DNA of 64,000 nt from Sphingomonas sp. BT-65 (lineage in GTDB: Bacteria; Pseudomonadota; Alphaproteobacteria; Sphingomonadales; Sphingomonadaceae), in assembly GCF_026107375.2 (NCBI RefSeq), contig NZ_JAPCIA010000002.1:1-64000 (forward strand), in the 5' to 3' direction. Made by a program: the position numbers and the translations under genes. Shown one piece after another: positions 27,701-33,784 of this stretch; the stretch's first letter is position 1, and the number at the start of each line of letters is the position of its first letter. A model generated the notes under the pieces. The model saw only the letters and a program-made list of their open reading frames with translations, was not told the DNA's origin and did no database searches.

Positions 27701-28313
27701 GCCGGATATAGCGTTCGAGAAAGACGCCGGCGTCGCCGAAACTGCCCAGGCCCTGCCGGGCGACGGCGGCGAAACCCTCGCGCACCGCGGCCTCGTCTTC
27801 GCAGACGCGCATGCCGATGCCGCCGCCGCCGGCCGTCGCCTTCAGGATCACCGGGAAACCGATGGCGCACGCGGCGCGCACGGCTTCGCCTTCGTCGGTC
27901 AGCAGGTCCGTGCCCGGCGCCAGCGGGACGTCGTGAGCGGCGGCTAGCGCACGCGCGCTGTGCTTGAGGCCGAAGGTGCGGATGTTGTCCGGGGTGGGGC
28001 CGATGAAGACGATCCCCGCTGCCGCGCAAGCCTCCGCGAAGTCTACATTCTCGGCGAGGAAGCCGTAGCCCGGGTGGATGGCCCCGGCCCCAGTCTTGCG
28101 TGCCGCCGCCAGAATCGCATCGACGTTGAGATAGCTTTCCGAGGCCGGCGCCGGGCCGATGCACACAGCCTCGTCCGCCTCGGAAACATGAAGCGAGCTC
28201 TCGTCCGCTTCCGAATAGACCGCGACGGAGCGCAGGCCCATGCGCCGCAGGGTGCGGATGATCCGGGTGGCGATCGCCCCCCGGTTCGCAATCAGGACGG
28301 TATCGAAGCTCAT
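24717..28313 (-). CDS. biotin-dependent carboxylase, urea carboxylase family, probably guanidine carboxylase
   Basis: 1198 residues. Residues 1-450 are a biotin carboxylase with ATP-grasp fold (VLIANRGAIATRIIRTLRRM). Residues 460-1060 hold the KipI/KipA-like carboxyltransferase halves. The C-terminal biotinyl domain carries EAMKMEC with Lys1161 as the biotin site. The classic annotation is urea carboxylase; the neighbouring DUF1989 pair indicates guanidine as the preferred substrate, as established for operons of this composition. Which substrate applies rests on active-site residues I could not align. Starts by ATGA overlap with the upstream gene and ends by overlap with atzF. Confidence 0.93.
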   Translation of the reverse strand: MSFDTVLIANRGAIATRIIRTLRRMGLRSVAVYSEADESSLHVSEADEAVCIGPAPASESYLNVDAILAAARKTGAGAIHPGYGFLAENVDFAEACAAAGIVFIGPTPDNIRTFGLKHSARALAAAHDVPLAPGTDLLTDEGEAVRAACAIGFPVILKATAGGGGIGMRVCEDEAAVREGFAAVARQGLGSFGDAGVFLERYIRRARHIEVQLFGDGAGRVMALAERDCSLQRRNQKVVEEAPAPLLPDMVRRDLIAASVRLGQAANYRSAGTVEFLYDAERQEFFFLEMNTRLQVEHGVTEEIMGIDLVEWMVRGGAGDFGFLDAEMPRPSGHSIQVRLYAEDPALDYRPTSGTLTAVDFPADIRAETWCMAGTAVSAWYDPMLAKLIVHAPTREEAVAAMQTALAQSRVDGIETNLRWLREVVQSEAFVRGEVSTRVLDAITYQPDSIRVISGGTATTVQDWPGRQKLWAVGVPPSGPMDDQSFRLGNRLLGNPEGTAGLEVTITGPTLMFAAPTRICLTGADFDATLDGAPVRRGEAVEVRAGQTLTLGRASGGGLRGYILVAGGFDIAPYLGSRSTFELGQFGGHAARRLLAGDTLHLAGAAVEAALPAIALPDFSTEWTLRVLYGPHGAPDFFTGEDIDTIVSAEWQVHYNSNRTGVRLIGPKPHWARADGGEAGLHPSNIHDNPYAIGAVDFTGDMPIILGPDGPSLGGFVCPFVVIAADRWKVGQLAPGDKLRFVPVNVTDAATADALQRRLIATGIVPGSSPARPISTLSPILAELEERPGRPRTCYRQQGDRNILVEYGPIVLDIELRIRVHALMTELERLALPGIIDIVPGIRSLQLHFDGEAMSQRGALAALIAAEERLGDLEDFAIPSRIVHLPLSWRDPATIETIEKYMGAVRADAPWCPDNIEFIRKINGLPDVAAVEGLIFEANYLVLGLGDVYLGAPVATPVDPRHRLVTTKYNPARTWTPPNVVGIGGAYMCIYGMEGPGGYQLFGRTIQVWNTHRQTEAFTEGKPWLLRFFDQIRFYPVSADELAEWRRDFPSGRRAIRIEESEFRLADYRAFLADNAESIGAFETRRQAAFQEERDEWQRRGEFDRVTDLTETGPAEPAAVDVPEGADLVEAPFGGSVWKLLVAVGDEVQAGETIAIIEAMKMECRVDSPGAGTVAALYTQERQSLQPGSPLLALTRRA

Positions 28314-28945
28314 GCGGTCACGATCATCCGCACTGGCGTGGGGTTGAAGCCGTTGCAGGGATTGTTGACCTGCGGGCAGTTGGAGACGACGACGATGACA
28401 TCCATCTCGGCGCGCAGGTCCACGGTGAGCCCGGGCGCGGAGATCCCATCGACGATGCCGAGCGAGCCGTCTTCCTCCACCGGCACGTTCATGAAGAAGT
28501 TGATGTTGGAAACGATGTCACGCTTGCCCCGTCCTTCGCGAAGGTTCGCCTCCAGGAAATTCTCGACGCAGGCATGCTCGGCCTTGGTGTGGTGGCCGTA
28601 GCGAAGCGTGTTCGACTCGCACGAGCAAGCGCCGCCGATGGTGTCGTGATAGTCGACCGCGGTGGCGGTGATGGTCATCATCGGCCGCCCCTCGTTCGAT
28701 CGCAGCACCGTTCCCTGGCGCAGGAACAAATTGCCCTGCGCCGCGACGGTGTCCTGGGCGCTGTAGCGCTCGGCATCGTCGGCGGCGGCGTACAGAAGGA
28801 AATCGACGGCCTGATTGCCTTCCAGATCGACGATGCGAAGCGTCTGGCCGGCGGCGATGTGGTGGAGCCACGGCGCGCGCGCTGGCACGATCTCGTCGTG
28901 GACGATGGTACCGGACAGACCGGAGAGATGCGGATCGACGCTCAT
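28310..28945 (-). CDS. DUF1989 protein, probable carboxyguanidine deiminase subunit 1
   Basis: 211 residues from ATG 28945 (AAGGAA upstream); a GTG seven codons earlier overlaps the previous stop and remains possible. This is urea carboxylase-associated protein 1, DUF1989. Pairs of these proteins form the carboxyguanidine deiminase that turns carboxyguanidine into allophanate plus ammonia. Cys in GGACSCESNTLRYGHHTKAE and the RQGTVLRSNEGRP block are the conserved family regions. The stop overlaps the carboxylase start. Confidence 0.9.
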   Translation of the reverse strand: MSVDPHLSGLSGTIVHDEIVPARAPWLHHIAAGQTLRIVDLEGNQAVDFLLYAAADDAERYSAQDTVAAQGNLFLRQGTVLRSNEGRPMMTITATAVDYHDTIGGACSCESNTLRYGHHTKAEHACVENFLEANLREGRGKRDIVSNINFFMNVPVEEDGSLGIVDGISAPGLTVDLRAEMDVIVVVSNCPQVNNPCNGFNPTPVRMIVTA

Positions 28946-28962
28946 GCGGGCCTGTTCCTTAT

Positions 28963-29787
28963 TCACCGGCGGAAATAGTCTTCGACATTCTCGAAGGCGC
29001 GCAGGCCTTCGGGTGTCGCATTGCGGATGGGATCATCCTCGGGCGTGACGGGGCCGCGCCAGGCGGTCGCGCGCAGCGGCGTCACCGTCCACGCCTCACG
29101 CGGATCGAGGACGTGCGGGCAGTTCGCGAGCACCACGATCACGTCCATCTCGGCGCGTAGCACGACGCTCCGGCCCGGCGCGAACGGCCCGACCTGCAGC
29201 ACGATCGTGCCGTCGGGCGTGATCTTCGTGCCCTTGAACAGCGTCATGCACGGATGAACATCGCGGCGCTGCAGCCCGTGCTTGGCGGCGCCGAGCAGGA
29301 AGCGGTCGCGCCCATTGGGATAAGGGCCGCTGTTGGCGCCATTGCCATATTTGGCGGCGTTGGTCGCGACGTTGGACGTTCCGCAGAAACTGTCGTGCGT
29401 GCCCGCGCCGTCCTCGAGAAAGCTCATCAGCACGCGGCCCATGTCCGACAGCAGCAGCTTGCCTGCGCCGAGATAGGCGTTCCACTGCACCTTGACGGTA
29501 TCGGCGACATTGAGCCGTTCGGTCGGCATCTCGGCGTTGAAGATCAGGAGGGAGGCGCAGGCGTCGCCCTTGAGGTCGATCAGCCGCAACCGCGCGCCGC
29601 GCATCAGCCGTCGCGTGGCGTAGCCGCCCGCCGCGATGGTTTCTTCCCACAGCAGATCGTCCCCCGGCACCCCAGCGGGGAGGTCGTCCGCGACCGGTGG
29701 CAGCACCGGCATCGCTTCGACCACGGTGCCCGCCATGCCGCGCGCATGGTCGCGTGCAGCCGATGGATTTGCGAGAATCTGGGTCAT
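28963..29787 (-). CDS. DUF1989 protein, probable carboxyguanidine deiminase subunit 2
   Basis: 274 residues, the larger urea carboxylase-associated protein (type 2). It shares the DUF1989 core with its neighbour (FCGTSNVATNAAKYGNG aligns to ACSCESNTLRYGHHT; the VLRAEMDVIVVLANCPHVLDP block aligns to VDLRAEMDVIVVVSNCPQVN). The two copies are therefore ancient paralogues that likely form a hetero-oligomer. The ATG at 29787 overlaps the regulator stop (ATGA). A longer frame upstream is a shadow of the regulator gene. Confidence 0.9.
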   Translation of the reverse strand: MTQILANPSAARDHARGMAGTVVEAMPVLPPVADDLPAGVPGDDLLWEETIAAGGYATRRLMRGARLRLIDLKGDACASLLIFNAEMPTERLNVADTVKVQWNAYLGAGKLLLSDMGRVLMSFLEDGAGTHDSFCGTSNVATNAAKYGNGANSGPYPNGRDRFLLGAAKHGLQRRDVHPCMTLFKGTKITPDGTIVLQVGPFAPGRSVVLRAEMDVIVVLANCPHVLDPREAWTVTPLRATAWRGPVTPEDDPIRNATPEGLRAFENVEDYFRR

Positions 29788-30260
29788 GCAACGCTTTCCT
29801 TGGGACGGTCGCCGGCTTCCGGCTCGTACAGCGGCGGCAGCAAGGCGGTGGTCGTGACAAGCTGGAGCTGCTGCACGCCGCGGACCCGGCGAAGCGCGTC
29901 GCACAGCTCCTTCAGCAGTAAGGCCGGACCCTGCACCAGCAACACCTCGAGCGACTGATCGTCCTCCAGGAAGACATGCTGGGAGGAAATGACCTCCTTG
30001 AGATAGTCGGCCTGCGTCTGGGCGAGCTGATGCCGCACGCGGCCCCGATCGCCGCGATAGACGAGCGTGATCGTGCCGGCGAGCATCTCGTCGGGCCGCG
30101 TGAAGGCCTCATGCTCGGCAAGCGCGTGGCGGATCAGTTCGGCGATGAGCTGCGAGCGCGACGGCAGGCCGCGTTCCTCCACCATGATGTCGAGCTGCCG
30201 GAACAACTCCCCTGGCAGGCTCATGCTGAGCCTGGCCAGGCTCGCGGTTTCGCTAGCCAT
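29784..30260 (-). CDS. NikR-fold transcriptional regulator lacking the nickel site
   Basis: 158 residues. Residues 8-50 are a ribbon-helix-helix domain (LARLSMSLPGELFRQLDIMV). Residues 60-140 align to the ACT-like NikR ligand domain. Of the E. coli nickel ligands, only the His87 equivalent is kept (His95 in SSQHVFLED); the His76 stretch is replaced, His89 is Phe97 and Cys95 is Ser103. A different effector, perhaps guanidine or another metal, is expected. The ATG at 30260 has GGAGAGG upstream and overlaps the ATPase stop by 8 bases. Two NikR-spaced dyads lie upstream of the operon. Confidence 0.88.
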   Translation of the reverse strand: MASETASLARLSMSLPGELFRQLDIMVEERGLPSRSQLIAELIRHALAEHEAFTRPDEMLAGTITLVYRGDRGRVRHQLAQTQADYLKEVISSQHVFLEDDQSLEVLLVQGPALLLKELCDALRRVRGVQQLQLVTTTALLPPLYEPEAGDRPKESVA

Positions 30261-31068
30261 GTTCAATCCTCTCCTCGTTGCTACGCTGACCTTCGACCGC
30301 GACGATGAGGCCCTCCGCGGTCATGCGATCGGTTCGGTTGCGCAAGGGCAGGTCGTAGACCACGGTTGCGCCGAAACGGTGGGGGGCGTGCGGGTCGTGC
30401 CTGCGCTTGTCGAGCGCGAGCACCCGCGTGCCGAGGGTGAAGGCTTCCCGGATGTCGTGGGTCACCATGATGATCGTCAGCGCATAGTCGCGCCACAGCC
30501 GCGTGATCAGCGCATGCATGTCGGCGCGGATGCCGGGATCGAGCGCGCCGAAAGGCTCGTCGAGCAGCAGGATGCGCGGTCGCTTGATCAGCGCCTGGGC
30601 GATCGCCAGCCGCTGCTGCATGCCGCCCGACATCTGCGCGGGGTAGAGGCCCACGCTGTCGCCCAGGCCAACCGCGTTCAGCATCTCGATCGCTTCATCC
30701 CTGGCCGCCCGTCGTGCGCTGCCGAGCAGCCGCGCGGTGAACGGCGCCTGTTCGCATTCGAGCCCGAACATCGTGTTGCGCAAGGCCGACAGGTGCGGAA
30801 ACACCGAATAGCGCTGGAACACGACGCCGCGATCGGGACCGCATTCCGGCGTCAGCGGAGTCCCGTCGAGGAGCAGGGTCCCGCGGGTCGGCATTTCCTG
30901 GCCGAGGACGATGCGCAGCAGGCTGCTCTTTCCCGCGCCCGAGGGACCGATGATCGAGACGAAGGAGCCGGCCTCGATATCGAGGCTCAGCTTCTCGAGG
31001 ACGATCTTGTCGCCATATTCGACCCAGATGTCCTGCAGGCTCAGAAGGGTGTTGGGTCGCGCGCTCAA
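30253..31068 (-). CDS. ABC transporter ATPase
   Basis: 271 residues, TauB/SsuB-like import ATPase: Walker A GPSGAGKSS, Q-loop FQRYSVF, signature MSGGMQQRLAIAQAL, Walker B ILLLDEPFGALDP, switch His in VTHDIREA. TTG start at 31068 overlaps the permease stop (TTGA); longer upstream starts are a shadow of the permease gene. With the permease and binding lipoprotein it forms a nitrate/taurine-type importer, here expected to bring in guanidine or a related small nitrogen compound. Confidence 0.92.
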   Translation of the reverse strand: MSARPNTLLSLQDIWVEYGDKIVLEKLSLDIEAGSFVSIIGPSGAGKSSLLRIVLGQEMPTRGTLLLDGTPLTPECGPDRGVVFQRYSVFPHLSALRNTMFGLECEQAPFTARLLGSARRAARDEAIEMLNAVGLGDSVGLYPAQMSGGMQQRLAIAQALIKRPRILLLDEPFGALDPGIRADMHALITRLWRDYALTIIMVTHDIREAFTLGTRVLALDKRRHDPHAPHRFGATVVYDLPLRNRTDRMTAEGLIVAVEGQRSNEERIEHG

Positions 31069-31880
31069 TGGCTGGCTCCATGCGCCCAGGGAAACAGCCG
31101 CCGGCTCAGGAAGACGAGTGCCACGTCCATCACGATCGCCAGCACGGCGATCCACGCGACATAGGGGATGATCACGTCCATCGAGAGATAGCGCCGGACG
31201 AGGAAGATCCGGTAGCCGAGGCCGACGTCCGACGCGATCGCCTCGGCCGAGATGAGGAACACCCAGGCCGGGCCGAGCGAGAGGCGCACCGCATGGATGA
31301 GCCGCGGCATCGCCTGCGGCAGCGCGACGCGGATCATGATCTGCCACGAGCTGGCGCCCAGCGTCTGCGCCTTGACGATCTGCTCCCGTGGCAGATCCGC
31401 GACATGGGCGGCGATGTCGCGCACCATGACCGGAGCGATGCCGATGACGATGAGCGCGACCTTCGCGGTCTCCCCCAGTCCCAGCGCGATGAACAGGATG
31501 GGTAGCAGTGCGATCGGCGGGATGACCGCGATGGCGGTGACCAGCGGACCGAAGGTCGCGCGCACCGGCGGCAGGACGCCGAGCACGAGCCCGATCAGCA
31601 GCGCCGAGAGAGTCGCGATGCCAAGGCCCAGACCCAGCCGTTGGAGGCTCGCCAGCGTGTCCGCCCAGAAGACGAGCTGTCCGGTCAGCTGGTCCGGCTG
31701 GAACAGCAGCGCGGCCATGCTCTCGGCCATGCCCGCGGGGAGCGGCAGGATCTTGTCCATCGGATTGGCGGCGTGTCGCTGCGCCGCCACGAACAGGTAG
31801 AGCAGCACCAGCAACAGGATCGGCAGCGAACCCAGAATGATATGGTCGCTCCGGCGAACTGAACGGTTCACCCAACGCAT
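31065..31880 (-). CDS. ABC transporter permease
   Basis: 271 residues with about six membrane helices and the EAA-like ATPase-contact loop (EQIVKAQTLGASSWQIMIRV). It belongs to the TauC/SsuC importer permease family. The gap to the binding-protein stop is 38 bases; the 3' end overlaps the ATPase TTG start. Part of the putative guanidine importer. Confidence 0.93.
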   Translation of the reverse strand: MRWVNRSVRRSDHIILGSLPILLLVLLYLFVAAQRHAANPMDKILPLPAGMAESMAALLFQPDQLTGQLVFWADTLASLQRLGLGLGIATLSALLIGLVLGVLPPVRATFGPLVTAIAVIPPIALLPILFIALGLGETAKVALIVIGIAPVMVRDIAAHVADLPREQIVKAQTLGASSWQIMIRVALPQAMPRLIHAVRLSLGPAWVFLISAEAIASDVGLGYRIFLVRRYLSMDVIIPYVAWIAVLAIVMDVALVFLSRRLFPWAHGASH

Positions 31881-31918
31881 ATCGTTACCTCACCTTGCGA
31901 GAGCCGGAAAAGACGCGC

Positions 31919-33001
31919 TCAAAGCTTCCCGTCGGCCGCGAGCTTCATGAAGCTCTCGTCGAACCGGAACGTGACGCGCCGTGGATCGCCGAGCGTCTTG
32001 CCGCCCGGAAAAGCGATTCCGACGGCGTCGGCTGATGACGCACCCTTGAACAGTCCCTTGGAAAAGCTGAAATCGCGCACCAGCGTCATGGTCTTCACCA
32101 GTGCCGGCGCCGAGGTCGCGGCAAGAGCGGCCTTGGGATCGGCATAGAGGAAGGTGGTCTTCAACTGCTTGTCGAAGTCCTCCGGCGTGGTGCCGGCCAG
32201 CTTGGCCATTGCGGCGCGTGCCGCCTTGCCCGTCGCGTCCTGGCGCTGCATGAGCGCCAACGTCTCGTACCAGATGCCGGCCAGCGCCTTGCCGAGGTCG
32301 GGATTGGCTTTGAGCGTGGCGGTATCGACCACCATGAGGTCGAGGATCTCCCCCGGGATTTTGGCGGAGCTGAAGACCTCCTTGGCGCCCGCCTGTCCTT
32401 TCATCACCGAAAGCTGCGGGTTCCAGGCGACGGCCGCAGTGGCGGAGGGGCTGCTGAACGCGCCGACGATGTCCGCGTCGGAGGTATTCACGGTCTTGAC
32501 GTCGGTGGACTTCAAGCCGGCGGTCTCCAGCCCACGCGCGAGCAGATAGTGGGAGACGGAGAGCTCGACCAGATAGACTTGGCGTCCCTTGATCGCGGCC
32601 AGCGTGTCCGCGCCCTTGAGCAGGATGCCGTCATTGCCGTTCGAATAGTCCCCGACGATGATCGCGCTGGTGTCCTTGCCGCCCGCAGCGGGGATGGTCA
32701 GGGCGTCCATGTTGGTGACCGTCACACCGTCGAACTTGCCCGCAGTGTACTGGTTGATCGATTCAACATAGTCGTTCACTTGCACGACGTCGATCTTGAT
32801 GCCGTATTTGTCGCCCCATTTCTTCACGATCCCGGCCTGCTGGGCATAGGGCCAAGGCATCCAGCCGGCGTAGATCGACCAGCCGATGCTGAACGTCTTA
32901 CGCTGCGTCGTCTGGGGATCCGGCGCCTGCGAACAGGATGCGAGCATGAGCGCTCCGGCGATCAGCGCAACCTTGCCTACCTTGCGAACAAGCTTGATCA
33001 T
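31919..33001 (-). CDS. ABC transporter substrate-binding lipoprotein
   Basis: 360 residues. The signal peptide ends in a lipobox (LMLASC), so the protein is anchored to a membrane on the periplasmic side. The NMT1/TauA-like fold is indicated by SIGWSIYAGWMPWPYAQQAG and by the later VTNMDALTIPAAGG block. It is the first gene of the operon; GAAAGGGG is the ribosome site before ATG 33001, and longer starts lack a lipoprotein signal. The ligand is unknown but the pathway downstream suggests guanidine. Confidence 0.93.
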   Translation of the reverse strand: MIKLVRKVGKVALIAGALMLASCSQAPDPQTTQRKTFSIGWSIYAGWMPWPYAQQAGIVKKWGDKYGIKIDVVQVNDYVESINQYTAGKFDGVTVTNMDALTIPAAGGKDTSAIIVGDYSNGNDGILLKGADTLAAIKGRQVYLVELSVSHYLLARGLETAGLKSTDVKTVNTSDADIVGAFSSPSATAAVAWNPQLSVMKGQAGAKEVFSSAKIPGEILDLMVVDTATLKANPDLGKALAGIWYETLALMQRQDATGKAARAAMAKLAGTTPEDFDKQLKTTFLYADPKAALAATSAPALVKTMTLVRDFSFSKGLFKGASSADAVGIAFPGGKTLGDPRRVTFRFDESFMKLAADGKL

Positions 33002-33060
33002 GAGTCGATCCCCTTTCGCAGCGCAGCATCGCCACAACCCGCGTCCTTGTCCATCGAAAA

Positions 33061-33088
33061 ATATTACCAGTGCAATAAAATGTAATAC
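33061..33088. promoter_or_regulatory. NikR-geometry operator 1 upstream of the guanidine operon
   Basis: ATATTA-N16-TAATAC, or inner form TATTAC-N14-GTAATA read on the minus strand. NikR sites in E. coli are GTATGA-N16-TCATAC, so the half-site spacing is the same. It lies 60-87 bp before the binding-protein ATG and is the predicted target of the 29784-30260 regulator. Confidence 0.55.
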
Positions 33089-33375
33089 GGCGTGGCATGC
33101 GATCGGGCGGGCCGGCCCGCTTGGCAAAACGGGATCGCTCCTTGCGCGTTCGGACAGCTCGTTCGCCGGGCGCCACCAAATAACCGCCCAATGCGCGTTG
33201 CGGACGCGAAGCGATTGTCACGATTCGGGATTTTCATAACGCGTCTCGATTCGATCGCGTCATAGCCTGCGCCACATTTATTACGCCGCATCAAAGGGGC
33301 GAACTCATTTTCTCCGAAAACCCCCATTTTGTGCGCTGCACACAGTTTTCGCGTCATACTGAGCAAGTGCAAAAT

Positions 33376-33401
33376 TATTACGCTTGACGAGCTAAGTAAT
33401 A
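33376..33401. promoter_or_regulatory. NikR-geometry operator 2
   Basis: TATTAC-N14-GTAATA, a perfect 6-bp dyad with the same spacing as operator 1. It lies 375 bp before the importer operon and 384 bp before the TonB-dependent receptor at 33785, so it may serve either or both. A lone half-site is at 33279-33284. Confidence 0.5.
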
Positions 33402-33505
33402 TCCATACCGTAATGCCCTATCGCTCGATGAAGCGACCGAACGGAAAGGTGGAATCGCCGGGCAATCGCCGGCTCACAAGTGAGGGTTCGTGAATCGAAA
33501 GCTGG
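33395..33505 (-). pseudogene. possible remnant of an AraC-type HTH
   Basis: The last 24 codons of a frame ending at 33392 read IARRFHLSVRSLHRAIGHYG, which has the form of the first HTH of AraC-family regulators. A stop follows at once and no second HTH was found. The upstream part of the frame does not look like a regulator. The rest of the 33089-33784 gap holds only operator 2 and no other recognisable gene. Confidence 0.3.
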
Positions 33506-33784
33506 CCAGCGAAGCAGTTCCTTGGGACGATGTGCCATCGGCCGCCGTCCGCGTTCGCTTCGCAGACGTTTTCGCATTTCCGCCAGGCCTTCGGAATGTT
33601 CGAGAAGCGACCAGCGCAGCGTTGTGTCGCAGCTGCAAGCCCGCTGTGAACAGCGGCGTGGACCACGAGATGCGAGGAACGATCCAGCCGCGAACCGGCT
33701 GCAAGGTGCCGGCATAGCCAGAGCGCCAAGGGAGCAGGATGTCACTGACGACGGGCCAAACCGAAAAGGGGGGTCGGAGTGACT

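Noticed and set aside
24756..27947. Long open frames opposite the biotin-dependent carboxylase
   Set aside because: Same cause; the minus-strand gene is complete with all domains, and the plus-strand frames show no motif or ribosome site.
33002..33180. Guanidine-I riboswitch upstream of the importer operon
   Set aside because: I looked for the conserved core of the ykkC class on the minus strand and saw only scattered partial words, no full set of conserved blocks. The operator-like dyads explain control better. A covariance-model search would settle it.
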